Below are positions 25,244 through 34,300 of a DNA stretch of 64,000 nucleotides, piece after piece; position 1 is the first letter of the stretch, and the number at the start of each line of letters is the position of its first letter. Below the pieces are notes generated by a model. It had not been told where the DNA came from. It ran no database searches and saw nothing but the letters and a program-made list of their open reading frames with translations. Position numbers and translations under genes: made by a program. The stretch is taken from positions 5,511,001 to 5,575,000 of the forward strand of contig NZ_CP147518.1 in NCBI RefSeq assembly GCF_037201965.1. The letters are read 5' to 3'. The stretch comes from Spirosoma sp. SC4-14. GTDB taxonomy: Bacteria > Bacteroidota > Bacteroidia > Cytophagales > Spirosomataceae.

Positions 25244-27775
25244 TTATTCAACCACAGCTTCCGGCTTTTTCACCGTGATGGTCAGGTTTTCACCTTCACC
25301 ACTATAATCGGCCAGAATGGTATCGCCTTCTTTCAGTTCGCCTTTCAGAATTTCTTCGGCTACCGGATCTTCCAGATAACGCTGGATGGCACGGCTCAGC
25401 GGACGGGCACCATATTGCTGGTCATAACCTTTCTCGGCCAAAAAGTCTTTTGCCTTCTCGGTCAGTTCAACGCTATAGCCCAGGTTCATGATACGACCAA
25501 GGAGTTTACCCAGCATCAGATCGATAATCTTATGAATATCTCCACGCTGTAGTGAGTTGAAGACAATAACGTCATCCAGACGGTTCAGGAATTCAGGCGA
25601 GAAAGCCTTCCGTAAAGCGCTCTGGATCGTGCTCTTCATCAACTCGTCCTGGCTTTCGGACGAACGCTTGGTTGCGAAACCAATACCGGCTCCGAAATCT
25701 TTCAGATCACGAACCCCAATGTTTGAGGTCATGATAATGATCGTATTACGGAAATCGACCCGACGGCCAAGGCCATCCGTCAGAATACCATCGTCAAGCA
25801 CCTGAAGCAGAATGTTAAACACATCCGGGTGCGCTTTTTCGATTTCGTCAAGCAGCACAACGCTGTAGGGCTTACGACGAATTTTCTCCGTCAACTGGCC
25901 ACCTTCTTCATAGCCTACATAGCCCGGAGGAGCACCAACCAGTCGGCTAACGCTGAATTTCTCCATGTATTCCGACATATCGATCCGCACCAGCGCATCT
26001 TCTTTGTCGAAAAGATAGGTAGCCAATACTTTCGCCAGTTCGGTTTTACCAACACCCGTAGGACCGAGGAAGATAAACGAACCGATTGGTTTCTTCGGAT
26101 CTTTCAGGCCGACGCGAGTCCGCTGAATGGCTTTCACCAACTTCTCGATAGCCGCGTCCTGCCCGATCACTTTCCCTTTCAGCTCTTCGCCCATATTGAC
26201 GAGCTTTTTACCTTCGTCGTTCGATACGCTCGTTACCGGAATACCCGTCATCATCGCAACTACTTCAGCAACATTGTCTTCGTTTACTGTGTAGCGCCGT
26301 TTCTTGGTATCTTCCTCCCAGGCCTGTTTAGCACGTTCGAGCTGATCAATCAGGCGTTTTTCCTTATCGCGAAGCTGAGCCGCTTCTTCGTATTTCTGGC
26401 TCTTAACAACCTGATTTTTCTCCTTCTTGATATTCTCAATCTGCTCTTCGAGTTTCAGAATATCGTCGGGAACCGTAATGTTCGAGATGTGAACACGAGC
26501 ACCTACTTCGTCGAGTACGTCAATGGCTTTATCGGGCAGGAACCGGTCTGAGATATAGCGCTCCGACAGTTTCACAGCAGCCTCGATAGCCTCTTTGGTG
26601 TAGTTTACGTGGTGGTGATCTTCGTATTTATCCTTGATGTTATTCAGGATTTCGATGGTTTCATCGATCGATGTGGCATCGACCATTACCATCTGAAAAC
26701 GACGGGCCAGAGCACCATCTTTCTCGATGTATTGACGGTATTCGTCGAGCGTTGTCGCGCCAATGCATTGAATGTCGCCCCGTGCCAGCGCCGGTTTGAA
26801 CATATTCGACGCATCGAGCGAACCGGATGCACCGCCAGCTCCAACGATGGTATGAAGCTCATCGATAAACAGAATCACTTCGGGCGACTTTTCAAGCTCG
26901 TTCATCACGGCTTTCATACGTTCTTCGAACTGACCCCGATATTTCGTACCGGCAACAAGCGAGGCCAGGTCGAGGGTAACGACGCGTTTGCCGAACAGAA
27001 CCCGCGATACTTTCTTCTGTACAATGCGCAGCGCAAGGCCTTCAGCGATGGCTGTTTTACCAACGCCAGGCTCGCCAATCAGAATCGGGTTGTTTTTCTT
27101 CCGGCGGCTCAGAATCTGAGCAACACGTTCGATTTCTTTTTCACGGCCAACGATCGGGTCGAGTTTGCCTACTTCGGCGAGTTTGGTCAGGTCACGTCCG
27201 AAATTATCCAGAACTGGAGTTCTCGATTTTTCGGAGCCTTTTGGGTCTTTGCCCGAACTGGAACTGCCCCCACCACCGAACATGCCACGATCGTTGTCGT
27301 CGTCATCGGTTTCGGGGCCCATCACTGGACGGCTTCCCGAAGATTGATATTCGAGCATTTCCTTAATGACTTCGTAATTAACATTAAACTTGTTCAGAAT
27401 CTGCGTAGCGACGTTATCTTCATCGCGCAGAATCGATAGTAACAAATGCTCCGTTCCGATGAGCGGGCTTTTGAAAATCTTTGCTTCAAGGTATGTGATT
27501 TTGAGCGTCTTTTCCGACTGACGAGTCAGTGGAATATTAGCCAGATTTTTCACATTGTTGGTAGCTGTTCCTTTCGTAGCCTGTTCAATTGTGACCCGGA
27601 GTTCATCAAGTGAGATACCGAGTTTTTTCAATAATCCGACGGCCACACCTTCGCCTTCCCGAATCATGCCAAGCAGCAGATGTTCGGTGCCGATGTAGTC
27701 GTGTCCTAAACGCAAGGCTTCTTCACGGCTTAGCGTGATAACTTCCTTAACGCGGTTTGAGAATTTTGCTTCCAT
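25244..27775 (-). CDS. clpC: ATP-dependent Clp protease ATP-binding subunit ClpC
   Basis: The 843-residue AAA+ unfoldase has the double Clp N-domain (FSNRVKEVITLSREEALRLG at the start, IGTEHLLLGMIREGEG near 29, a second repeat near 105). Nucleotide-binding domain 1 has Walker A GEPGVGKT near 235. A UVR/coiled-coil middle segment covers about 415-490 (EEQIENIKKEKNQ, QLRDKEKRLIDQ). Domain 2 has Walker A GPTGVGKTELAK near 570 and the ending IQRYLEDPVAEEILKG. It feeds substrates to ClpP and takes part in protein quality control. The length is normal. An internal Gly/Ser-rich linker (FGGGGSSSSG near 167) is unusual but common in this order. It is probably monocistronic; long open frames on the opposite strand are shadows. 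Confidence 0.95.
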   Translation of the reverse strand: MEAKFSNRVKEVITLSREEALRLGHDYIGTEHLLLGMIREGEGVAVGLLKKLGISLDELRVTIEQATKGTATNNVKNLANIPLTRQSEKTLKITYLEAKIFKSPLIGTEHLLLSILRDEDNVATQILNKFNVNYEVIKEMLEYQSSGSRPVMGPETDDDDNDRGMFGGGGSSSSGKDPKGSEKSRTPVLDNFGRDLTKLAEVGKLDPIVGREKEIERVAQILSRRKKNNPILIGEPGVGKTAIAEGLALRIVQKKVSRVLFGKRVVTLDLASLVAGTKYRGQFEERMKAVMNELEKSPEVILFIDELHTIVGAGGASGSLDASNMFKPALARGDIQCIGATTLDEYRQYIEKDGALARRFQMVMVDATSIDETIEILNNIKDKYEDHHHVNYTKEAIEAAVKLSERYISDRFLPDKAIDVLDEVGARVHISNITVPDDILKLEEQIENIKKEKNQVVKSQKYEEAAQLRDKEKRLIDQLERAKQAWEEDTKKRRYTVNEDNVAEVVAMMTGIPVTSVSNDEGKKLVNMGEELKGKVIGQDAAIEKLVKAIQRTRVGLKDPKKPIGSFIFLGPTGVGKTELAKVLATYLFDKEDALVRIDMSEYMEKFSVSRLVGAPPGYVGYEEGGQLTEKIRRKPYSVVLLDEIEKAHPDVFNILLQVLDDGILTDGLGRRVDFRNTIIIMTSNIGVRDLKDFGAGIGFATKRSSESQDELMKSTIQSALRKAFSPEFLNRLDDVIVFNSLQRGDIHKIIDLMLGKLLGRIMNLGYSVELTEKAKDFLAEKGYDQQYGARPLSRAIQRYLEDPVAEEILKGELKEGDTILADYSGEGENLTITVKKPEAVVE

Positions 27776-27855
27776 TCGCTTAGGGTCTCCTTAGGTAAGC
27801 GTATACTGGCTTAACGAAGAGTTTTAAGGATTTGTTCACTACTGCCAACTGACCG

Positions 27856-27924
27856 GTTTATAGTTTTCAGTTTGCGAAGCCTTCAGTCAAAAATGTGTTC
27901 GATGGATTACTGAAAACTATAAAC
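27856..27924 (-). repeat. 16-bp perfect stem-loop (ACTGAAAACTATAAAC) between WbqC gene and clpC
   Basis: Arms 27856-27871 and 27909-27924 are perfectly complementary with a 37-base loop. The right arm reaches into the stop codon (27924-27926) of the WbqC-like gene. The words belong to the same style as the 41.3 and 42.5 kb stem-loops. Confidence 0.8.
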
Positions 27925-28634
27925 TACTTTACACTTAAAAACTGCTTTGCCATTGGTCCCTGGCAGAATAATAGGTCTATTATACTCAGATTTGGTACAA
28001 AATCAAAGCCAAAATTTTGCGCGTAAGGCAAGGGCTTATAAAATATATACGTTTCTGACCTATTTTTTGGATTTATCCTAGAACGAGCATCAAACAGGTC
28101 AGATCGTGGTATCTTTTCATAACAATTTGTCAGGTTCAATGAACAGCTTACCCCTAACCATTTCAGACAAATTGTCAGCAATTCATAATTCAAATCAAAC
28201 AGAAACGTCCATGGTTTCTGATAAATACGTTCGAAGTCAGGCGCATAGTATTCGAAGAATGGCGCTTTCCCATAAGCGGCCTGCAAACATCGCCAATGGC
28301 GTATCTGCCAAAGTTGCTCATTATCGACCCGAATGTCTCGAACAGGCAGATGATGCGTTCCCTGTAAAACAGGTACAGCAAGGGAATCTACTTTATTTGC
28401 CGTCAGAACGTAGCAACGATTTCTGTAACTTTGCTTCTGGTAATGTTCATGAGCCTCAAGCCGTACTCGCTGAAACTGCATTAACCCCGCTATATAATCC
28501 AGGCTGGGCAGATAATGTAATTCAACAAGTAGCTCGGTCGAATTTTCTGAAACCGGGCCAGGACTTAGTTGGTACTTTTCCAATAACAACAATCGTATCT
28601 GTTCACAAGTAAGGCAAAAAATCAATACCACCAA
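27924..28634 (-). CDS. WbqC-family protein (start codon uncertain)
   Basis: Up to 236 residues. The conserved WbqC-like core is clear: LLVELHYLPSLDYIAGLM near 35-52, KQSYRNRCYVLTANKVDSL near 66-84, LPVRDIRVDNEQLWQIRHWR near 95-114, then AAYGKAPFFEYYAPDFERIY and FLFDLNYELLTICLKWLG. WbqC proteins occur with surface-polysaccharide genes and in Bacteroidota as stand-alone genes; the reaction is unknown. No ATG exists ahead of the conserved core. Initiation must use a TTG or GTG (28634, 28631 or later codons), or the start has been lost. The gene is somewhat AT-richer than its neighbours. The signal peptidase gene often found beside it is not present in this window. Confidence 0.78.
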   Translation of the reverse strand: MVVLIFCLTCEQIRLLLLEKYQLSPGPVSENSTELLVELHYLPSLDYIAGLMQFQRVRLEAHEHYQKQSYRNRCYVLTANKVDSLAVPVLQGTHHLPVRDIRVDNEQLWQIRHWRCLQAAYGKAPFFEYYAPDFERIYQKPWTFLFDLNYELLTICLKWLGVSCSLNLTNCYEKIPRSDLFDARSRINPKNRSETYIFYKPLPYAQNFGFDFVPNLSIIDLLFCQGPMAKQFLSVK

Positions 28635-28715
28635 CTGATTTTATAAATTTTTAATTTTTTGGGTTCATTGTAACAAAATCTCTATTTTGTATAACAACTA
28701 CCCGCCTATTACTGG

Positions 28716-29588
28716 ATGCTATTTTTTCGTTTACTGTCGAAGCTACCGCTTGGCATATTATATGGGCTGTCCGACTTCTTGTACTTTCTGTTGCTGTATG
28801 TTGTTCGTTACCGGCACGAAGTAATTGACGAAAACCTTAGGGTTTCGTTTCCAGAAAAGTCAGAAACTGAGCGAAAGGCCATCGCAAAAGGCTTTTATCG
28901 GAACCTGACAGACCTGATTGTTGAGACCATTAAGATGCCCGATCTTTCGCCCGATGACCTCCGCCGACGGGTTCAATTCTCCAATGCCAATCTGGTAAAA
29001 GAGCGGTTAGAGGCTGGGCAGACGGTTATCGGAATGGCTTCGCATTCCTGCAACTGGGAGTGGGTTCCATCGGGTTCGGTGTTGCATGGCATGCCCGCCG
29101 ACAGTATTTACAAGCCGCTCAATAGCCCGTTTTTCGAAAAACTAATGCGGACGGTTCGTGCTAGTTTTGGGGCCGTTCCGGTTCCAATGCATACGCTTCC
29201 ACGCCGAATGGTGGCGCAAAAAAACGTGCCACGGATTGTGGCACTTGTAGCTGATCAGGTGCCCGATGTACCAGAACAAGCTTACTGGACTGATTTTCTG
29301 CATCATGATACGCCTTTCTACCCAGGCACTGAACGGCTGGCCCGAAGTCGTAATTTACCTGTCTTTTATACGGAATTAAGACGGGTAAAAAGGGGCTTCT
29401 ATGAAGTTAAGTTTACCCTGCTTAGCGAGCCTCCCTACACCAATTTGCCGCCGGGTACCATTCTGAATCGTTACCGGGATTTACTGGAGGAAACCATCCG
29501 AAAATACCCTTCCGACTGGCTTTGGTCACACAAGCGGTGGAAACACTGGCGCGGGAAATATGAAAAGATCGTGGTTAAGCTGGATTAG
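28716..29588 (+). CDS. LpxL/HtrB-type lysophospholipid acyltransferase
   Basis: The 290-residue protein has one N-terminal membrane helix (about 12-30, GILYGLSDFLYFLLLYVV). It then follows the lipid A late-acyltransferase pattern: DENLRVSFPEKSE near 39, the active-site motif HSCNWEW near 110 (HxxxxxW/E type), KPLNSPFFEKLM near 132, LVADQVPD near 180 and GTERLARSRNLPVFY near 205. The enzyme would transfer an acyl group to lipid A or an ornithine/glycine lipid at the inner membrane. The length is normal. It is transcribed divergently from the WbqC gene, which may share surface-lipid relevance. It ends before a 72-bp perfect palindrome that separates it from a convergent protease gene. Confidence 0.85.
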   Translation: MLFFRLLSKLPLGILYGLSDFLYFLLLYVVRYRHEVIDENLRVSFPEKSETERKAIAKGFYRNLTDLIVETIKMPDLSPDDLRRRVQFSNANLVKERLEAGQTVIGMASHSCNWEWVPSGSVLHGMPADSIYKPLNSPFFEKLMRTVRASFGAVPVPMHTLPRRMVAQKNVPRIVALVADQVPDVPEQAYWTDFLHHDTPFYPGTERLARSRNLPVFYTELRRVKRGFYEVKFTLLSEPPYTNLPPGTILNRYRDLLEETIRKYPSDWLWSHKRWKHWRGKYEKIVVKLD

Positions 29589-29613
29589 CGATCAGCCGCT
29601 ATCAATCAGGCAT

Positions 29614-29685
29614 GTTTTCATTATATCAGGAACAACTAAAAGCCCCGCATGCGGGGCTTTTAGTTGTTCCTGATATAATGAAAAC
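29614..29685. terminator. 72-bp perfect palindrome acting as bidirectional terminator
   Basis: Bases 29614-29649 are the exact reverse complement of 29650-29685, with no spacer: 36 bp per arm without a mismatch. The centre is a classic terminator (AAAAGCCCCGCA and complement), and the outer 24 bp (from GTTTTCATTATATCAGG) extend it far beyond what termination needs. It lies between the convergent acyltransferase and subtilase genes, 25 bases and 7 bases from their stop codons. Confidence 0.95.
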
Positions 29686-29692
29686 GAGCAAA

Positions 29693-32632
29693 TTACTGCC
29701 GAATAATCTTAACCGTCTGTTTCTGAGTGTCAGTACCTACCTGCAACAGGTAGAGTCCAGCCATGCGACCCAGCCATACCCGGTGTTGTTTCACGGCACT
29801 ATCGGCCTCAATCCATTGATCGCTGATTTGTTCGCCACGATTATTGAGGAGTTGCAAACGCAGCCGCTGGTTATCGGCTCCCAGAACCTCAACTTTTACC
29901 CATTCGTCTGGTGTTGGATTACCCAGCACCCGTACCTGTAAGCCAACCGACGCTTCGGCTCCCATACGGGTGCTACCTCCGCCACAATTAGCCAGCCAAT
30001 TGTATGTGTAACTAGCCTCACCTGCGCTTCCTTCCTGAGTCGCTTTCAGTGTGATGGTTGGGTTGTCGGTATAGAGTGTTAACATATACGGGCCAGCAGC
30101 GGTAGTGGGCAACATCTCATTAGCCACCGAAAACGAAATTGGCTGGCCAGTTACACCTGTATACTGTGGGTTAAATGTAAGGGTGCGTTGTGTAGCCGAA
30201 ACCGTAATACAGGAAATGGTACTTGCCCCCGAAATGCCAAACGATCCGCCTGGAGGAGGTGGTGGCGGTGTAGTACCGCAGGCAACCAGCCAATTATAAA
30301 TGAAGCTTTTTTCGCCTGCTGTTCCCTCCTGCGTAGCTTTCAGGGTTATGGCCGGATTGTCGGTATAGAGAGTGAGTGTATATGGACCACTAGCAGTGGT
30401 CGGCGGCATCTCGTTCACTACTGAAAATGAAATGGCCTGGCCCGTGATTCCTGTATACAAAGGACTGAATGTTACGGTACGCTGTGTGGCCGAAATGGTT
30501 GTACAATTGATTGTGTTCACAGCCGAAATCGCAAACGTGTCGGTCGGCGGAGTTGTACCACCATTACAGGCGGCCAACCAGTCGTAGGTATAACTTGCTT
30601 CGCCAGAGGTACCTGTTTGAGTAGCTTTCAGCACAATTTTCGGATTGTCGGTATAGAGCGTTAACATATAGGGACCGGGACTGGTCGTAGGACTCATTTC
30701 ATTAGCCACCGAAAATGAAATGGGCTGGCCATTCACTTGTCCATACTGAGGAGTGAACGTCAATAGGCGCTGTGACGCCGTAACGGTTGCACACGATACC
30801 GTAGTTACGGCTATGATAGCAAAATCGGAAGGAGATGTACTGATTGCTTCCAGTGCTTTATCGGCCTGAATAAAGCCATACCCCGTGCCCGTATCAAAAC
30901 CGGTGTCGAAACCCGATGTTGATGGATCGTCCATATCCAGAGCGGTTTGTTCGAGTACGCTCAGAATCGTATTACGAGTGAGACTATTTCCGGCTTTTTC
31001 CTGCATCAACGCGGCCACGGCTGCGGCATGGGGAGCTGCGGCCGATGTACCAAAGAAGTTTGGAAACCCATCCGGTTCATAATCGCCCCCAAAAAAGGTG
31101 GTATTCCCCCCATCAACTGAGGTTATTTCGGGTTTCTGACGCACGATGCCGGTAGTGCCATTGAGCCGGTCTCCAGTTGGCGAAAAAAATGTTGGCGTAC
31201 CGCCAGCCGACGAAAATCCTTCGATGGTGGCCGTAGTCAATGATGAATTAAAGGCAGGTGTATTAGTATAACGAGCCGCTCCCACGCTGATGGCACCAGC
31301 CGAATTGGTATGTCCTACCGCAGTTGAGCTTTTTGTGTCATACTCCATTGTGATACCATATCCATTATCGAAATCGACCCATTTGATAAAATTAGGATCA
31401 GGGCCATCATACTTCACAATGGCTAGCTCTAAGTCAATAGGCGACGATGAGTTGTTAACAATATAAATAAACTCATACGGATCTCCACCTAAGTTGTTAT
31501 TTGCCGACGATAAATACGGAATCAGACTGCCTTGATAATAGACCAACAGATCGAGGTCGGTTTGTGCACCAGCTCCGCCATTTACCGAGGCATAAGGTTC
31601 GTCCCACTGAAGCACAATGGGTGCAGCGCCATGAGCGGGAATCGTAATTGTCTGAAACACATCACCCCCCGAAAAATTGTGTGCATAGCCCAGATAACCA
31701 TAGGTTGGATCGGTTAAAAGCGTTCCAGAGGAGTATGTGCTCTGGTACGAATGCCGGGCATTGTTACCAGCCGACGAAAAGTAGGTAACGCCGTTATTGG
31801 CAACCACATCATCTACCGCCTGGGCCACGATACCATCCTGAAAGAATGGAGCCAGAAAATAGGAAATATCGTCGACAATAATGTTGCAACCGGCAGTTGC
31901 CAGATCTTTGATTCCTTTAGCAAAAGCAGCTTCGCCTTTGAATGCCGTATTGAAGGCAATTGCCGCCCCCGGAGCTACATCATGAACGATTTCGGCCATT
32001 GCCCGTCCTTCGTCCGATGCATCGCTTCCCAGATAGTCATCAATAACCTGCACACCGGCCGGCAAATCGCCCGAAGCAACACCCGCTGCCGCTCCGCCTA
32101 ATGCATCGTAGGAGTCCGAAAGAACCCCAACTTTAGTACCGGCCCCCGTTACAGAATATGTCTGGCGGGCAATATCGGCGCGTAATGCTTTATCTCCCTG
32201 CGATGTAACACTGCCAGCATTGTGCTTAGGCCGATATACGGGCCGGGCAAACCGGAGGGCACTAACCGTTTCCAGATCATCAATTTTATCGTAAGCAATA
32301 TACCCCGATACGATGCTCTTGAATGCCAGAGCATTCTCTAATCCTAATGCCTGCAATTGCTGCATCAGCGTGTTTACATCCTGCCCCGGAGCAGCAACGG
32401 CTTCGATAAACACTTTCCCATCTTTTTTCAGGAAAGCATCTCCTTTCTGAAGGCCACGCAAGCCAGGTGGCAAGGTAGGCGCTCCGCCATTATTCTGCTG
32501 AAGGACTCGTAAATCCTGGGCGATTTTTGCATTTCCTTTTCCAGGAATCTGCGCCTGAGTAGCCAAAGGCTGACCAATAAGGATCAATGAAGCCAGTACG
32601 GCTGTGATCCAATCACGTAGTGGTTTTACCAT
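29693..32632 (-). CDS. Secreted subtilisin-like serine protease with three tandem repeats and T9SS sorting domain
   Basis: The 979-residue protein has a signal peptide (MVKPLRDWITAVLASLILIG). A pro-region follows, then an S8 peptidase domain: aspartate in VGVLSDSYDALG near 168, histidine in MAEIVHDVAPGA near 214 and serine in FFGTSAAAPHAAAVAALM near 528. Residues from about 603 to 888 are three copies of a domain of about 90 residues with the phrase GPYxLTLYTDNP and a cysteine pair each (SCATVTAS ... WLAACN). The C-terminal 80-90 residues look like a T9SS type A sorting domain (LRLQLLNNRGEQISDQW, AGLYLLQVGTDTQKQTVK). It should be exported by T9SS. The catalytic triad spacing is unusual (His close to Asp), but all three residues are present. 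Confidence 0.85.
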   Translation of the reverse strand: MVKPLRDWITAVLASLILIGQPLATQAQIPGKGNAKIAQDLRVLQQNNGGAPTLPPGLRGLQKGDAFLKKDGKVFIEAVAAPGQDVNTLMQQLQALGLENALAFKSIVSGYIAYDKIDDLETVSALRFARPVYRPKHNAGSVTSQGDKALRADIARQTYSVTGAGTKVGVLSDSYDALGGAAAGVASGDLPAGVQVIDDYLGSDASDEGRAMAEIVHDVAPGAAIAFNTAFKGEAAFAKGIKDLATAGCNIIVDDISYFLAPFFQDGIVAQAVDDVVANNGVTYFSSAGNNARHSYQSTYSSGTLLTDPTYGYLGYAHNFSGGDVFQTITIPAHGAAPIVLQWDEPYASVNGGAGAQTDLDLLVYYQGSLIPYLSSANNNLGGDPYEFIYIVNNSSSPIDLELAIVKYDGPDPNFIKWVDFDNGYGITMEYDTKSSTAVGHTNSAGAISVGAARYTNTPAFNSSLTTATIEGFSSAGGTPTFFSPTGDRLNGTTGIVRQKPEITSVDGGNTTFFGGDYEPDGFPNFFGTSAAAPHAAAVAALMQEKAGNSLTRNTILSVLEQTALDMDDPSTSGFDTGFDTGTGYGFIQADKALEAISTSPSDFAIIAVTTVSCATVTASQRLLTFTPQYGQVNGQPISFSVANEMSPTTSPGPYMLTLYTDNPKIVLKATQTGTSGEASYTYDWLAACNGGTTPPTDTFAISAVNTINCTTISATQRTVTFSPLYTGITGQAISFSVVNEMPPTTASGPYTLTLYTDNPAITLKATQEGTAGEKSFIYNWLVACGTTPPPPPPGGSFGISGASTISCITVSATQRTLTFNPQYTGVTGQPISFSVANEMLPTTAAGPYMLTLYTDNPTITLKATQEGSAGEASYTYNWLANCGGGSTRMGAEASVGLQVRVLGNPTPDEWVKVEVLGADNQRLRLQLLNNRGEQISDQWIEADSAVKQHRVWLGRMAGLYLLQVGTDTQKQTVKIIRQ

Positions 32633-32991
32633 ACAAAAGAGAACATGAAGTTAGGGATTTGTGTGTAATAGCATTAATTTTCACTAATAACCAGCGAATT
32701 AATACACGTACTATTTCGATGAATATAGCTATGGGCAAACTTATAACTTCTAAAAGAGTTATACAAACCAATTATCTAACAAAATATACTAATCAATACA
32801 CAATATTGATTATTTAGCCTATTAAAGTATACTCTATTGACCTCTGAAATTACATTCTTTTTAAATACTATTCTGGTCTTTTTACATTAATATTATCGTT
32901 CGGTTAGGCAAAGAGCTAATGACAAACCCAAACCCGGCAAAATCTGCATTAGTGCATCCATTTACCAGGTTTGGGTTTAGTTGGTAAAACC
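32633..32991. other. AT-rich intergenic region, with a hairpin near its right end
   Basis: No gene was found. The left two thirds are AT-rich and should contain the promoter of the subtilase gene on the minus strand. A hairpin of 11 bp (AAACCCAAACC at 32924-32934 with 32968-32978) lies 14 bases beyond the stop of the Lys-rich protein gene and probably marks its transcript end, although no T tract follows. Confidence 0.6.
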
Positions 32992-33321
32992 CTACAACGT
33001 ATCGCGCTTTGCTTTGGCCGAATCGCGTTTTGCTTTTAGCTTATCCGCTTCGTTGGTTAAAGCATCGCCAACCTTATTTGCTTCGTTCGTAATGGCTTTC
33101 CCTGCTACTTTTGCTTTCCGTTTGGCACCCTGAGCCGCTTCATCGGCGGTCTCTCCTATTGCTCTGCCAGTGTTCTTCAGGTCTTCCTTCATACGGGCTT
33201 TTCGCTCCGCCTTTTCCTGACGGCGCATTTCTTTTTTGCTCATGGCTGTAGTGTCCTGAGCGTAAGCGCCAATTGTCAGCATCAGAATCAGTGCAAAAGC
33301 ACCGAATACCTTGGTTTTCAT
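32992..33321 (-). CDS. Secreted Lys/Ala-rich helical protein
   Basis: The 109-residue precursor has a signal peptide (MKTKVFGAFALILMLTIGAYA, two halves shown as one hydrophobic run). The mature part is very rich in Lys, Ala, Glu and Arg (KKEMRRQEKAERKARMKED, GKAITNEANKVGDALTNEAD, KLKAKRDSAKAKRDTL). It contains an 11-residue-like pattern resembling LEA or YtxH/apolipophorin-type stress proteins: long amphipathic helices, no cysteine, no aromatic residue after the signal. It may bind membranes or nucleic acid in the periplasm. The family is not certain. It is transcribed alone, and the 305 bases upstream hold no other gene. Confidence 0.65.
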   Translation of the reverse strand: MKTKVFGAFALILMLTIGAYAQDTTAMSKKEMRRQEKAERKARMKEDLKNTGRAIGETADEAAQGAKRKAKVAGKAITNEANKVGDALTNEADKLKAKRDSAKAKRDTL

Positions 33322-33626
33322 AACGTTTTGAGTTTATGATTGTATTCTTGGTTTGTACGTACTAGTAATCCTATAACTACTTGGCCAATCTGCTGCTCAT
33401 TCAACTGATAAGCGGACCAATTGTTTCCCTCCCCAGCACCTAATAGCCTACTAATCAATCAAAAAACTAGTCATGAAGATCGTTTTCTACCAAGACGAGC
33501 CGGATTTCTTTAGGGAAATTTAATCGTTACAGCGATACATACTTATATACAACTAGTCTATATTTGTCACAAAGCCTCCTCAATTAGCCATGTTTGATCG
33601 AACTCCCACCTTACCCGCTGTAAATT
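33322..33626. other. Divergent intergenic region between two regulators' promoters
   Basis: No gene was found apart from a 16-codon frame (33473-33523, MKIVFYQDEPDFFREI), which has no supporting context. The region should contain the promoter of the Lys-rich protein on the minus strand and that of the LuxR-type gene on the plus strand (see 33559-33566). Confidence 0.5.
33559..33566 (+). promoter_or_regulatory. Bacteroidota -7 box (TATATTTG)
   Basis: TATATTTG matches TAnnTTTG and lies 60 bases upstream of the LuxR-type regulator start. Confidence 0.45.
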
Positions 33627-34268
33627 ATGGCTATTGTTATGCTTTTTCACCGTCGAAGCAATGTTGTACTCATGAAAGCAGTTGCCAATGGAGCTAATTT
33701 GAATGAAGAAGTCTTTCTGACCGACGAAAAATCATTCAAGAATACACTACGAACCCAACAACCTGCTTTTACCCTATTAACCAGCGAATATATCGACCAA
33801 CCCGATTTTTTCGCCAGCATTCGGCAGTACGCTCCTGCTACCCGCATTATCCTGTGCCTACTGCCTGATGCAGCTAACCCGTTACTAGTTTGGCCATTAC
33901 TGGACAATTTGGATATCGATGTTCTCTGTAAGCTCCCGGAGTTGAACGAATGTCTGACTGCACTTGCCGAAGGGTATTTCTACGCGTCAAGCTTTTTAGA
34001 GACCCATCCAGCCTACGTTCGGCTTGAGCCGCTGCCGGGTTGGGACTCGCTTACAACGAGCGAACGTAGTATATTAAAACTAATGGCAGAAGGGTATAAT
34101 GGGCCACAAATTGCCCAGATGCTATTCATTAGCCCCAAAACGGTTGAAAACCACAAATACAAAATCTCACAGAAGCTAAACGTGACGGGTGGCCCCGGCA
34201 GCCTGGTAAAATTTTCTTTGTTGAATCGGGAGAAATTACTCTCACTATCCAACGAAGCTTACCAATAG
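33627..34268 (+). CDS. LuxR-family regulator with degenerate receiver-like N-terminus
   Basis: The 213-residue protein ends in a clear LuxR/NarL helix-turn-helix: LTTSERSILKLMAEGYNGPQ near 141-160, IAQMLFISPKTVENHKYKIS near 161-180 and QKLNV. The first about 120 residues have the size and strand pattern of a receiver domain (LTDEKSFKNTLRTQQPAFTL). The expected phospho-acceptor aspartate after the third strand is replaced (AFTLLTSEYID), and the early acidic pair is absent. It is therefore probably a pseudo-receiver that does not use phosphorylation. No kinase gene is adjacent. It lies directly upstream of the GG-peptide locus and could regulate it, but a terminator-like hairpin intervenes and the link is only positional. 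Confidence 0.8.
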   Translation: MAIVMLFHRRSNVVLMKAVANGANLNEEVFLTDEKSFKNTLRTQQPAFTLLTSEYIDQPDFFASIRQYAPATRIILCLLPDAANPLLVWPLLDNLDIDVLCKLPELNECLTALAEGYFYASSFLETHPAYVRLEPLPGWDSLTTSERSILKLMAEGYNGPQIAQMLFISPKTVENHKYKISQKLNVTGGPGSLVKFSLLNREKLLSLSNEAYQ

Positions 34269-34300
34269 TTAACCATAGGTAAACTCACCTACAAAAAAGA

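Noticed and set aside
25829..27439. Long plus-strand frames opposite clpC
   Set aside because: They are antisense to a full-length, strongly conserved ClpC and show no protein-family features.
28106..28612. 168-codon plus-strand frame opposite the WbqC gene
   Set aside because: The minus strand carries the conserved WbqC motifs; the antisense frame has no features.
33473..33523. 16-codon frame MKIVFYQDEPDFFREI
   Set aside because: Too short and without operon context; could be chance.
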